A stretch of DNA of 41,188 nt from a bacterium (GTDB lineage Bacteria > Chloroflexota > Chloroflexia > Chloroflexales > Kallotenuaceae), in assembly GCA_016781525.1 (NCBI GenBank), contig JADDQE010000094.1, forward strand, positions 1 through 41,188. The letters run 5' to 3'. The notes under the pieces are model-generated. The model searched no databases. It saw nothing but the letters and a program-made list of their open reading frames with translations, and was not told the origin of the DNA. Positions 1 through 8,847 of the stretch are shown piece by piece. A program made the position numbers and the translations under genes. Every line of letters begins with the position of its first letter. The stretch's first letter is position 1.

Positions 1-1125
1 ATTATTCCCGCCTTCGAGAAGCAGCACCCCAACATCAACATCAACTTCCAGCCGACAGCCCCAGCCGAGTACAACGCCGCGCTTAACACCAAGCTCCAAG
101 GCGGCACCGCTGGTGACCTGATTACCTGCCGACCGTTCGACGCCTCGCTCAAGCTCTTCACCGATGGTCACCTTGCGGCGTTGAACGACTTGAAGGGCAT
201 GGAGAACTTCAATGATGTCGCGCGCAGCGCCTGGGTCACGGATGACGGCCAGACAACCTTCTGTGTGCCCATGGCCTCGGTAATCCACGGCTTTATTTAC
301 AATCAGGAAGCCTTTGACAAGGCCGGCGTCCAGGAGCCCGCTACGTTAGAAGAGTTCATTGCGGTATTAGAAAAGATCAAGACGGATGGAACATATATAC
401 CGCTCGCGATGGGTACGGCGGACCAGTGGGAAGCTGCCACAATGGGCTTCCAGAACATTGGCCCCAACTTCTGGAAGGGCGAGGAAGGCCGTCAGGCGCT
501 GATCAAGGGCGATGCAAAGCTCACCGATCAGCCCTACGTCGATACGCTCAAAGCGCTCGCCCAGTGGCAGCCGTACCTGCCGTCGGGCTACGAGGCGGTC
601 AAGTATCCTGATGCCCAACAGCTCTTTACCCTTGGCAGGGCGGCGATTTATCCCGCGGGCTCGTGGGAAATCGCACTCTTCAACAAGGATGCCAATTTCA
701 AAATGGGTGCGTTCAAGCCGCCGGTGGCGAATGCCGGCGATCAGTGCTATATCAGCGATCACACCGATATTGCCCTTGGCATGAATCCCAAAACGCAGCA
801 CCCGGCCGAAGCACGTCAGTTCCTGGAGTGGATGACGACGCCCGAGTTCGCCGAGCTGTACAGCAATGCCTTACCAGGCTTCTTTACACTGTCCAATCAT
901 GACGTCAAGCTCCAGGATCCGCTCGCTCAGGAGTTCATGAGCTGGCGCAGTGAATGCGAGTCTACAATCCGCAACTCCTACCAGATCCTGTCGCGCGGCG
1001 AGCCAAACCTCGAAAACGAGCTGTGGCGCGTCAACGCCCAGCTGCTGAATGGCAAGCTGACGCCGGAGCAGGCCGCCCAGGAGCTGCAGAGCGGCCTCGA
1101 AAAGTGGTATAAGCCCAACTCATAA
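1..1125 (+). CDS. ABC transporter sugar-binding protein (5' end missing)
   Basis: C-terminal part of a family 1 extracellular solute-binding protein (CUT1 sugar uptake), the lipoprotein that captures a sugar outside the membrane and delivers it to the permeases. The reading frame is open from base 1, so the signal peptide, lipobox and first residues lie outside the window; about 374 codons remain. The frame runs through 'FEKQHPNINI' (typical of the first lobe), 'GFIYNQEAFDKAGV' and 'AIYPAGSWEI', both characteristic of this family, to a TAA at 1123. Two permease genes follow on the same strand after about 100 bp, the usual order for CUT1 operons. The substrate cannot be read from sequence; neighbouring Gfo/Idh/MocA dehydrogenases suggest a sugar or polyol. 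Confidence 0.9.
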   Translation: MIPAFEKQHPNININFQPTAPAEYNAALNTKLQGGTAGDLITCRPFDASLKLFTDGHLAALNDLKGMENFNDVARSAWVTDDGQTTFCVPMASVIHGFIYNQEAFDKAGVQEPATLEEFIAVLEKIKTDGTYIPLAMGTADQWEAATMGFQNIGPNFWKGEEGRQALIKGDAKLTDQPYVDTLKALAQWQPYLPSGYEAVKYPDAQQLFTLGRAAIYPAGSWEIALFNKDANFKMGAFKPPVANAGDQCYISDHTDIALGMNPKTQHPAEARQFLEWMTTPEFAELYSNALPGFFTLSNHDVKLQDPLAQEFMSWRSECESTIRNSYQILSRGEPNLENELWRVNAQLLNGKLTPEQAAQELQSGLEKWYKPNS

Positions 1126-1225
1126 AGCTTCCGCATGTCGGCGAACGATCTTGAGGTTAGTAGGGGCGCTGGCGCGCCCCTCTGCCAAGCGTTGCCGACG
1201 GCACCTCAGGTTTGGAGTATAGGTT

Positions 1226-2155
1226 GTGCGACAGCAACGTAGCCGTAAACCCTTTCCGACCCATATCGTCGTCTTCCTTCTGCCCGCAGTCGCGATCTAC
1301 ACCATCTTTATGATCTGGCCACTGCTGGACTCGCTCCGCCTAAGCTTGGTTGGTGGCTCAGGAGCACAAGCAGGACAATTTGTCGGGCTGCAAAACTACC
1401 ACACGCTGCTCACCGATCCGCAGTGGGCGCCGCGTTTTTGGGGTGCGCTGCGCAATAATCTCATCTTTTTCGCGATCCATATGCTGGTGCAAAATCCGAT
1501 CGGGCTATTGCTGGCGGTGTTGCTCAACGCGCGGGTACTGCGTGGGCGGGCCATCTATCGCACGCTGCTCTTCGCGCCGACGATGCTCTCAGTCGTGATC
1601 GTGGGCTTCATCTGGCAATTGATCTTGAGTCCGCTCTGGGGTGTTGCCGGGGGAATGTTGAAGCTGGTTGGACTTGGCGGGTTGTATCAGCCGTGGCTGG
1701 GGCTGGAACGAACCGCGCTGCCCACGTTGTCGCTGATCTCGGTTTGGCAGTTCGTAGGTATCCCGATGATGCTGTTTTTAACAGCGCTCCTTGCCATTCC
1801 CGAAGAGCTGGACGAGGCGGCACGTGTTGATGGCGCAGGTGCTTGGCGCGCCTTCTGGTCAATCAAGTTCCCACTGATCTTGCCAACGGTCGGCATTGTG
1901 ACGGTACTTACCTTTGTCGGCAACTTCAATGCGTTTGATCTGATTTACTCCGTGAAAGGCGCGCTTGCAGGTCCAAACTTTTCTACCGATCTCCTGGGAA
2001 CCCTCTTTTATCGGACGTTCTTTGGCTTTCAGCTTCAGGCAGGTAACCCGCCGATGGGCACCACAGTTGCGATGATGATTTTTCTGATTATCCTGGCAGG
2101 GGTGCTGCTCTACCTCTTCGTCTGGCAGCGCCGGGTGCTCACCTATGAGCTCTAG
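1226..2155 (+). CDS. ABC sugar transporter permease, MalF/UgpA type
   Basis: Inner-membrane permease (309 aa) of the CUT1 importer. The GTG start is supported by a GGAG at 1214-1217. The protein begins with a basic stretch and a hydrophobic helix ('IVVFLLPAVAIYTIFMIWP') and has six predicted membrane segments. The EAA loop that docks on the ATPase is visible near residue 195 as 'DEAARVDGAGAWRAFW' followed by 'PLILP'. Its last codons overlap the next permease by 11 bp, indicating translational coupling. No ATPase gene of this system is present, which is normal for CUT1 systems that share one MsmK/UgpC-type ATPase encoded elsewhere. Confidence 0.93.
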   Translation: MRQQRSRKPFPTHIVVFLLPAVAIYTIFMIWPLLDSLRLSLVGGSGAQAGQFVGLQNYHTLLTDPQWAPRFWGALRNNLIFFAIHMLVQNPIGLLLAVLLNARVLRGRAIYRTLLFAPTMLSVVIVGFIWQLILSPLWGVAGGMLKLVGLGGLYQPWLGLERTALPTLSLISVWQFVGIPMMLFLTALLAIPEELDEAARVDGAGAWRAFWSIKFPLILPTVGIVTVLTFVGNFNAFDLIYSVKGALAGPNFSTDLLGTLFYRTFFGFQLQAGNPPMGTTVAMMIFLIILAGVLLYLFVWQRRVLTYEL

Positions 2156-3029
2156 CACTGTTCAACACAACATCAGCGCCACACAGACTGGCCGCTCGAC
2201 GGCTATGGGTCACTTCCTGCGCAGGCTCGCACCACACATCGTCTTGCTCTTTTTCACGGCAATTGCCACGCTGCCGATCGTGTTGATTGTGGTCAACTCC
2301 TTCAAGAACCGGTCGGCAATCTTCGGTACACCATTTGCCCCACCGCTGCCTGGATCATTTAGCTTGGAGGGCTACAACACCATTGTCAACCAGTCTGATT
2401 TTGGACGGTATTTTGGTAACAGCCTGTTCGTGACGCTGGTGTCGATGACGTTGATCCTGCTGACAGGCGCGATGGCATCCTTCGCCCTTTCAGAGTATCG
2501 CTTTCGTGGTGCCACGCTCCTGGGTCTGTATCTAGCCCTTGGCATTATGATCCCGATCCGTCTTGGCACAGTTAGTATTTTGTATCTGATTGTGGGCATG
2601 AACCTCGCCAACACGCTATGGGCACTGGTAGTGGTCTACACGGCGCAGGGCTTGCCACTGACGATATTTATTCTTTCCCAATTTATGCGGCAGGTGCCGA
2701 GCGAGCTTAAGGATGCGGCACGGATCGATGGAGCCAGCGAGTACCGGGTCTTTCGACTGATCGTGCCACTCGTGCGGCCGGCGATCGCAACCGTTGCCGT
2801 GTTTATCATGATCCCGATCTGGAACGACCTTTGGTTTCCGTTGATTCTGGCACCGTCTGAGCACACCTGGACCGTCACACTTGGCGCGCAGCAGTTTCTG
2901 GGGCAGTTCGTCAGCGACTGGAATGCGGTGCTCGCGGCCTTGACGCTGGCGATCGTGCCAATCTTAGTGTTGTACGCAATCTTCTCGCGGCAGCTGATCC
3001 GCGGATTGACTGCCGGCGCAACCAAGTAG
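2145..3029 (+). CDS. ABC sugar transporter permease, MalG/UgpE type
   Basis: Second permease (294 aa) of the CUT1 importer, the partner of the upstream permease. The ATG at 2145 lies inside the end of the preceding gene (11 bp overlap). The N-terminal ~25 residues are polar, followed by 'IVLLFFTAIATLPIVLIVVNSFKN', a typical first helix of MalG-like proteins; six membrane segments are predicted. The EAA loop reads 'ELKDAARIDGASEYRVF', then 'IVPLVRPAI'. The gene ends only 68 bp from the convergent dehydrogenase gene; I see no clear hairpin terminator in that gap. Confidence 0.93.
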   Translation: MSSSTVQHNISATQTGRSTAMGHFLRRLAPHIVLLFFTAIATLPIVLIVVNSFKNRSAIFGTPFAPPLPGSFSLEGYNTIVNQSDFGRYFGNSLFVTLVSMTLILLTGAMASFALSEYRFRGATLLGLYLALGIMIPIRLGTVSILYLIVGMNLANTLWALVVVYTAQGLPLTIFILSQFMRQVPSELKDAARIDGASEYRVFRLIVPLVRPAIATVAVFIMIPIWNDLWFPLILAPSEHTWTVTLGAQQFLGQFVSDWNAVLAALTLAIVPILVLYAIFSRQLIRGLTAGATK

Positions 3030-3097
3030 CAGCGGCGACCCGACTAGCAGGCAGCGCCCCCGTTCAACAGCGCCGATCAGCAGGTTTAGGCCCAAAG

Positions 3098-4114
3098 CTA
3101 TCGTGCGGCGTCCAGGCGTGCTAGGGATAGCGCAACCGGCACATTCGAGCGCGCGGACTGATAGGCGCCGATGGCGAGCTCGACCGCCCGCAGCCCATCC
3201 TCGCCCGAGATCGGCGCAGGCTCGCCGTTACGCACTGCGCGTACCCAGTCCTCCAGCATCAGGCGATCCAGATTATCGCCCCAGGATCGCCACTCGGTAC
3301 GACCGCGCGCGTTGTCGAAAAACTCGACATTCTGGGCGAATACGTCCACGCTAGCCACTCCGGTGGTTCCGGTAACCTCCATCGTCACGTCACCCCAGAT
3401 AGGGAACGCATTGACCGGACGCGACCAGCTAGCGTCGAGGCTGGCAAATAGCCCGCCCTGCAGAGTAATCAGCAACAGCGCACTGTCGTCGACGGCAATT
3501 GGGTGATGGCGGGTAGCGGTCTCAGCATAGACGTGCGTGAACTCACGCTGCCAAATCCAGCGCAACAGGTCCGCGACATGAACCGTGTGATCCATGACGG
3601 CGCCACCGCCGGCACGCTCAGGATCGGCAAACCAGCTTCCAGGAAACCTTCCCCGATTCGTCGCGCGAATCATCAGCGTCTCACCGAGCATGCCGCCTTG
3701 AACCGCTTGGCGCAAGCCTTGGACGGCCGCACTGTAACGCACGGGAAAGGCCGTACCCAGCTGTACGCCCGCGTCAGCACACGCTTGAACCATTTGGAGC
3801 GCGTCGTCCACCATCGTAGCGAGCGGCTTTTCGCAGAGCACTGGTACCCGCGCGGCAGCCGCGGCAAGCACCAGCACTTTATGTCGCGCGTTCTCCGCCG
3901 TCACGATCACCGTATCGACCGCGTCCAGGAGGTCGCTCAGGACGGGGTAGAAACGGGTGGCGTGCGCTGCGGCAGCCTGTTCCCCCCGCTCCACGACGTC
4001 ATCCCAGATGCCTGTCAACGTTACGCCCGGTATCTCGCGCAATGCCTTGGCATAGTCCGGCGCGTGAACATGCGCAAAGCTCACAATCCCTACTCGCAAC
4101 GAACTACTCTGCAT
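3098..4114 (-). CDS. Gfo/Idh/MocA family oxidoreductase
   Basis: Predicted NAD(P)-dependent sugar or inositol dehydrogenase (338 aa). It has an N-terminal Rossmann fold ('LRVGIVSFAHVHAPDYAKAL', where the glycine-rich loop is atypical because the usual GxGxxG is not obvious), the family 'CEKPLA' motif near residue 94, and the C-terminal alpha/beta domain. The ATG at 4114 is preceded by TAGGAG seven bases away. It lies 19 bp downstream of a second Gfo/Idh/MocA gene on the same strand, so the two are almost certainly co-transcribed. The pair converges on the sugar ABC transporter, suggesting that the imported sugar is oxidised by one or both enzymes. The degenerate nucleotide loop resembles family members annotated only as 'oxidoreductase'; the substrate is unknown. 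Confidence 0.88.
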   Translation of the reverse strand: MQSSSLRVGIVSFAHVHAPDYAKALREIPGVTLTGIWDDVVERGEQAAAAHATRFYPVLSDLLDAVDTVIVTAENARHKVLVLAAAAARVPVLCEKPLATMVDDALQMVQACADAGVQLGTAFPVRYSAAVQGLRQAVQGGMLGETLMIRATNRGRFPGSWFADPERAGGGAVMDHTVHVADLLRWIWQREFTHVYAETATRHHPIAVDDSALLLITLQGGLFASLDASWSRPVNAFPIWGDVTMEVTGTTGVASVDVFAQNVEFFDNARGRTEWRSWGDNLDRLMLEDWVRAVRNGEPAPISGEDGLRAVELAIGAYQSARSNVPVALSLARLDAAR

Positions 4115-4133
4115 GCTGCAGCTCCTAAGAGGG

Positions 4134-5129
4134 CTAGATTGAGGGGGCGAAGGTCATCGGCCGGCCAGAGCGCATGCTTTTGATCGCCCCGAGCGCGAGG
4201 CGAAGCGCTTCCAAGGCGTCCTCGCCACTGGAGCGCGGCGACGGTCCCCCGGTAAACCAGCGGATCACATCGCGCATCTGCAGCAGATAAGGATCGTCGA
4301 CGAGCCCGCCGGTTGGCACGGCTACACCGGCGGCGCCAGTCGACGGCGCTAGCTCAAAGGTCAAGGGCGTTGTTCCGGCGCTTGTGGCTCGAATCAAGCC
4401 GGCACTTCCTGACACTTCCAACGTCGTGCGAAAGCCGCTGGGATACGACCAGCTACCCTCGGCGTAGGCAAGCGTTCCACTCTGGAAGCGCACAATCGCC
4501 ATGGCACCATCTTTGTCCGGATTGGAGCGAAAAGTGAGTCCCTGCGCGTGCAACCGCTCGACCGGCCCGAAGGTCCAGCGGAGCCAGTCGAAGTCATGAA
4601 TCATCATATCGAGCACAACGCCGCCACTGCGGGCAATATCGGCATACCAGTTGTCTGGAACACGGGGATACCCCGCGCCGCGGGTTGTTCGAGCCACGCC
4701 CGGTGTACCCAGCTCCCCCTTTACAACCATGTCGTGCGCAGAAGCATATTCGGGGAAGTAGCGCACGACGTGACCAACGGCAAGCTTAACGCCTGCCTCA
4801 GCAACAGCCTCCAGCATGGCTTCGGCCTGCTCCAGCGTCCGTGCTAAAGGTTTCTCACAGAGGATATGCTTGCCTGCGCGCGCTGCTTCGACGACGACGT
4901 CGTGGTGGCTATCGGTAGGGACCGCCACGACAACCGCATCAACATCTTGCCGCTCCAGCACCGCGGTTGACGAGGGCAGCACGTCAGCCCCAAGCTCCAT
5001 GGCAAACAGCCTCATCGAATCGGAGATATAACGAGCGCCAAATGCAACGACTTGTACGTTTTGAATTTGGCTAAGCGCAACCGCGTGCACCCGGCCCATA
5101 ATGCCCGCTCCGATCACACCGATCCGCAT
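4134..5129 (-). CDS. Gfo/Idh/MocA family oxidoreductase (inositol 2-dehydrogenase-like)
   Basis: Predicted NAD(P)-dependent dehydrogenase of 331 aa. It opens with a canonical nucleotide loop 'MRIGVIGAGIMGRVHAVAL', carries 'CEKPLARTLEQAEAML' near residue 90, and has the downstream 'GGVVLDMMIHDFDWLRW' segment containing the D-x-x-x-H pair typical of inositol/glucose dehydrogenases of this family. The open frame continues 57 codons upstream, but the ATG at 5129 is chosen because AAGGAG lies eight bases in front of it and the protein then starts at the Rossmann strand. First gene of a two-gene minus-strand unit with the dehydrogenase at 3098-4114. Function by context: oxidation of a sugar or polyol taken up by the adjacent ABC system (inference). 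Confidence 0.9.
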   Translation of the reverse strand: MRIGVIGAGIMGRVHAVALSQIQNVQVVAFGARYISDSMRLFAMELGADVLPSSTAVLERQDVDAVVVAVPTDSHHDVVVEAARAGKHILCEKPLARTLEQAEAMLEAVAEAGVKLAVGHVVRYFPEYASAHDMVVKGELGTPGVARTTRGAGYPRVPDNWYADIARSGGVVLDMMIHDFDWLRWTFGPVERLHAQGLTFRSNPDKDGAMAIVRFQSGTLAYAEGSWSYPSGFRTTLEVSGSAGLIRATSAGTTPLTFELAPSTGAAGVAVPTGGLVDDPYLLQMRDVIRWFTGGPSPRSSGEDALEALRLALGAIKSMRSGRPMTFAPSI

Positions 5130-5192
5130 AAGCCGAGCTCCTTCAGTAATCGCAGTGCTGCCGACAAGGGCGTGTCCGAGATAAGTATGCGC

Positions 5193-5210
5193 CATGTGCG
5201 GCCCCACATG
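5193..5210. promoter_or_regulatory. Inverted repeat upstream of the dehydrogenase pair
   Basis: CATGTG-N6-CACATG, a perfect 6-6-6 inverted repeat, lies 64 bp upstream of the ATG at 5129 in the 196-bp space between the dehydrogenase operon and the histidine kinase gene (both minus strand). The position suits an operator for the dehydrogenase pair. There is no independent evidence, and a six-base stem can arise by chance. Confidence 0.3.
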
Positions 5211-5325
5211 CGAGCGCCTGAACACCCGCATCTCCGCTAGAGCGTCCCCCGTTCGTGAGCGGTGAGCGCACAAGCCTGGTTCTCCCACGCATCTGCACAC
5301 TCTTCATCCCGGTCGCTGCACACGA

Positions 5326-8079
5326 TCAGTCGGAGCCCTCATTGCTCCGCTCATCGCCCTCAGCCGCGCTCAGCGGAAGACGCAGCGTGAAGGTACTACC
5401 ACTCCCCAGCGTGCTAGAGACCGCTATCGTACCTCCATGATGCGTTACGATCTCATGGACTAAGTAGAGGCCGATGCCCAATCCACTAATATGTTGCCCA
5501 TCGACATTACTTGCACGGTAAAAGCGCTGGAACAGATGCGGGAGCGCCGCTTCAGGAATACCAATGCCTTGATCCCGCACCGACACCAGCACCTCGTCAG
5601 CCTCACGCCATAATTGGAGCGTGATTACGCCGCCATCCGTACTATATTTTATTGCATTCCCGAGTAAGTTTTGCAGCACTTGCTCCAGCAAGCGTTCGTC
5701 ACCCCACACAACCGATGACGGCTCAGTTGTGCCGAAATGAATACTGTGTCGCTCGAGCGTCGGCTCCAGCTCTTCCACGACGCGCCGTGCAAGCGAGACC
5801 ATGTCCACCACGCCAAGCTCGATTCGGAACTTGCCCAGCTCGATCCGAGAGATGTCGAGCAATGTTGAAATTTGCTTATTGAGCCGCACGGCCTGCTCGA
5901 CAATTACCTGGAGCGCGCGCTGATCCCGCTCGCCGAATGCTTGCGCCCGGGTCGCGCGGCGCTGCAAAACCTGGGTATGCCCCAGTACAATCGTCAAGGG
6001 CGTTTTCAACTCGTGCGATGCGATCGAGAGGAACTCATCACGCATCTGGATCGCCGCCTGTGCCTCTTCATAGAGTGCAGCATTATCAATCGCCATGGCC
6101 GCGCGCATCGCGAAATCAACCGCAAGCGCGAGATCTGCCGGCTCATACTGGCGGCGTAAGCTTGCTGCGACAAGGGTTATTGCGCCGAGCGTTCGTCCGC
6201 GGGCTCGAAGCGGAACAACCATGCCGGAGCGCAGGCCCAAGGTACGGAGCAATGCCAGATGCTCGTCATCCTGCACCACCTTACGCAGAAGTTCATCCGA
6301 GATCGACGGGATCAACTCAGGCTGACCTGTACGTAGCACCCGCGGCACCCCATAATCTGCGTCTAGGTCGAGCGGGTAGCGCTGCCGCAAGCTACGTGCG
6401 AGCTCGACTTTTGCGGGATCGAGATGCGCCACTACCATCTGCCGGATTGCCCCATTCTCGAGGAGGTCGACGACACACCAATCGCCAAGCTCCGGCACGG
6501 CCAGACCGGCCACTTGCTCGAGTGTCTTTTGGTAATCGAGCGATGCAGCAAGGGCCACGCTCGCATCGACCAGGAAGCGTTGAACGTGCTCTGCTCGCTT
6601 CCGCGCCGAGATATCCTGCGAGATGCCGACAGTGCCGACAAGTTGACCTAGGGGGTCAAAAATAGGCGAGCAAGTAATCAAGGCAGGGAAGCGGGTTCCA
6701 TCCCGATGCCGAACGAGAAGCTCCCCAGCCCAGCCCTCGCCGACCTGTAGGCGTTCCATAATTTGGACCGCTTGGGCACCTGCCTCAGGCGCTGGAATAA
6801 GCTCCCGAGCATCGCGGCCGAGCGCTTGGTCCTCGGTCCAGCCGTATAGTTGCTCGGCGAAGTGATTCCAATACTTAATCGCTCCCTGCATATCGGTGGC
6901 GATAACCGCCTGTTCCACGATATCCAACAGTCGGGCTTGAAAGCGGATCGCTTCTTCCGCCCGCTTACGCTCTGTGATATCGCGCACGTAGCCAATGAAG
7001 CGCGGCGGGCCCTCACCCGGAATCCGAGTAATTGCCAGCTCGACGGGGAATTCCACGCCATCACGCCGCACCGCAGCCAGCTCTAGCCGCCGGCCGATAA
7101 TTTTGCTACTACCAGTTGCAAGGTAACGAGCTAGGCCTTGGCGGTGAGCCTGATGCAACGAAGGCGGCACGACTATCGCGACCAGCTCTGCTCCGAGCAC
7201 ATCCGCTCGGCGATACCCAAAGATGTATTCCGCAGCTTGGTTCCACTCCGTAATCAGGCCAGTGTGATCGATGCCAATAATGGCGTCGAGCGCGGTCTCC
7301 AAGATCGCGCCGGTATAGCGCTCGCTTTCGCGCTGCGCTTGCTGCGCCCGTCTGCGCTCGATGAATGAGCCTAACTGGCGACCTAGCCCCGCGGTTGTAT
7401 CGAGCAACCGAGGATCCGTAGATTGGAGATCGCGGCTGAAAAATTCGAGCACGCCGAAGAAGTCAGTTTGGCCAACGATTGCAAAGGCAAATGCTGATTG
7501 CAATCCTTCTTGGGTCGCCATTACGAGCCGAGGAAAGTTTTGGTCTTGCAGAATGTTGGGAATCCACGCGGGCTCGCGGGTTGCCCACACTCGTCCAGGT
7601 AGGCCGACCCCAGCCGCCAGCTGCAACGCCTGGCTGGCCGCGAAAAACTGCGTTGGAGGCTGATCGAGGCTTGACCAGGTGGCAGTACAGGCCAGCTGAT
7701 TGGTGTCGCCTTGAACACACCACAGCAGGCCGGTCTCCCAGCAAAACTGCTCCCCGATCACCTGCAAGATCGCAGCGGCGACATCCATGAAAGCGTTAGC
7801 ATCGGATAAGATTTGCGTCACCTTATACTGGGCTGCCAAGCGGTCCACTGCCCGGTCACGTTCTGCAATCTCTGCTTGCAGCGACCGCAGCTGCTTTGCC
7901 AGTGCGAGGCGACCGCTTAGCACCGCTGCCAAGGTCTGTAGCGCCGTCAAATCCAGCCCATCAAACGCGTCAGGAACCTCGGCGGCGAGCTCGAACATCC
8001 CGCGTACATTGCCGTCCCATTCCAACGGCAGGGCCAGATACGCAGGCTGCCCATCACTCGAAGGCAGAGTGGAAGCCAC
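5326..8079 (-). CDS. Multi-sensor histidine kinase (GAF-GAF-PAS-PAS-GAF-HisKA-HATPase), main part
   Basis: Cytosolic sensor kinase, 917 codons from the first usable GTG; no membrane helix is seen. Approximate order: end of a GAF domain (1-60), coiled linker, GAF (85-245), PAS (250-370, 'GLITEWNQAAEYIFGYRRA'), PAS (375-495, 'GAIKYWNHFAEQLYGW'), GAF (505-665), HisKA with phospho-acceptor H689 in 'SHELKTP', and HATPase_c with N box 'NLLGNAIKY', G1 'DQGIGIP' and G2 'GLGIGLYL'. No receiver domain and no neighbouring response regulator. The start is not natural: GTG 8079 lacks a ribosome site, and the same frame extends to about 8138 with good GAF sequence ('EPAWSVIESGAVYTNTS'). The domain's beginning is in another frame at 8132-8395. 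The gene is therefore broken by one frameshift, or the base call there is wrong. Confidence 0.85.
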   Translation of the reverse strand: MASTLPSSDGQPAYLALPLEWDGNVRGMFELAAEVPDAFDGLDLTALQTLAAVLSGRLALAKQLRSLQAEIAERDRAVDRLAAQYKVTQILSDANAFMDVAAAILQVIGEQFCWETGLLWCVQGDTNQLACTATWSSLDQPPTQFFAASQALQLAAGVGLPGRVWATREPAWIPNILQDQNFPRLVMATQEGLQSAFAFAIVGQTDFFGVLEFFSRDLQSTDPRLLDTTAGLGRQLGSFIERRRAQQAQRESERYTGAILETALDAIIGIDHTGLITEWNQAAEYIFGYRRADVLGAELVAIVVPPSLHQAHRQGLARYLATGSSKIIGRRLELAAVRRDGVEFPVELAITRIPGEGPPRFIGYVRDITERKRAEEAIRFQARLLDIVEQAVIATDMQGAIKYWNHFAEQLYGWTEDQALGRDARELIPAPEAGAQAVQIMERLQVGEGWAGELLVRHRDGTRFPALITCSPIFDPLGQLVGTVGISQDISARKRAEHVQRFLVDASVALAASLDYQKTLEQVAGLAVPELGDWCVVDLLENGAIRQMVVAHLDPAKVELARSLRQRYPLDLDADYGVPRVLRTGQPELIPSISDELLRKVVQDDEHLALLRTLGLRSGMVVPLRARGRTLGAITLVAASLRRQYEPADLALAVDFAMRAAMAIDNAALYEEAQAAIQMRDEFLSIASHELKTPLTIVLGHTQVLQRRATRAQAFGERDQRALQVIVEQAVRLNKQISTLLDISRIELGKFRIELGVVDMVSLARRVVEELEPTLERHSIHFGTTEPSSVVWGDERLLEQVLQNLLGNAIKYSTDGGVITLQLWREADEVLVSVRDQGIGIPEAALPHLFQRFYRASNVDGQHISGLGIGLYLVHEIVTHHGGTIAVSSTLGSGSTFTLRLPLSAAEGDERSNEGSD

Positions 8080-8131
8080 TCGACTTGTGTTCGTATAGAC
8101 TGCACCGCTCTCAATGACGGACCACGCGGGC

Positions 8132-8395
8132 TCATGCTCGGTCGATCACTTGCCCAAGCACTCGCGTGGGCGTGCTGCCCGAGGTCGCCTCGACCACCAG
8201 CTGCCCGTGCTCGACAGCGATGAGCGAGGCCGCAGTGATGGGTAGCACGAGTGACAGGTGCTCGAGCACAGAAGCTAGGATTCGACCAGAATCCGTTTCG
8301 TGGGTTGCGGTCGCGGCGATCTTGGCAACGATGGTAGCAAACTCCGCCGATAGCTGATTCGCTGGCGCGGAATGATCTGCCTTTAACATTTTCAT
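8132..8395 (-). pseudogene. N-terminal GAF fragment of the histidine kinase, frameshifted
   Basis: An 87-codon frame beginning at ATG 8395 encodes the first half of a GAF domain ('ATHETDSGRILASVLEHLSL', 'PITAASLIAVEHGQLVVEA', 'RVLGQVIDRA') and stops at 8132. The second half of the same domain continues immediately downstream in the next frame. Deleting one base, or adding two, near 8128-8136 would join the two into one kinase of about 1,020 residues. The ribosome site at 8395 is weak. Whether this is true gene inactivation or an assembly error cannot be decided from one sequence. Confidence 0.75.
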
Positions 8396-8743
8396 AGTAT
8401 CCAACTGGCGAAACCGATCGGGTCAACCTGATCTCGCATGATGATGCCATCAGGAACACGGATGAACGGCTGGACGTATGACTCCTACAGACTGCCTCCG
8501 TAACGTCCAGCAGCATACCTATCCATGTAAACAGATGTCAAGTGTCGAGTCGGGTGGCAGGCACTCGTCGAGGACAAATCGGTCACGCTTCGCATCGGCA
8601 ACCATTGGGACGATGTGCATCCGAGGAGCAATACCGATGCCAGGCGCTTCACGAAACGTTCTGACGCCTCCGCTCTTCGAGAGCAAGGGATACACAGGGG
8701 GCTAGCTTGCGGGTTGGGGCTCACAAAGGATGGATGAAGTATT

Positions 8744-8774
8744 CAGCGGGGCGAGGTTTTTGCTCGCCCCGCTG
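8744..8774. terminator. Hairpin terminator between exporter operon and kinase
   Basis: A perfect 12-bp stem (8744-8755 with 8763-8774, GC-rich) closes a 7-base T-rich loop. It lies 73 bp beyond the stop codon of the minus-strand ABC exporter gene at 8848, the expected place for its terminator; the T-tract after the stem on the minus strand is weak. The rest of the 443-bp interval 8405-8847 holds no convincing gene and presumably includes the kinase promoter. Confidence 0.6.
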
Positions 8775-8847
8775 TCGGGTGACCCATAGAAAGCTTGACG
8801 GCAGTGCGCTCATAACGATAGACAGCCCGGAGTACGTAGAGCCACAG

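Noticed and set aside
3503-4183. Long plus-strand open frame (226 codons) opposite the first dehydrogenase
   Set aside because: It is the complement of a clearly recognisable Gfo/Idh/MocA gene and has no family resemblance itself.
5937-6665. Long plus-strand open frame (242 codons) within the histidine kinase
   Set aside because: Antisense to conserved GAF and HisKA coding sequence; Arg/Pro/Ser-rich composition typical of shadow frames.
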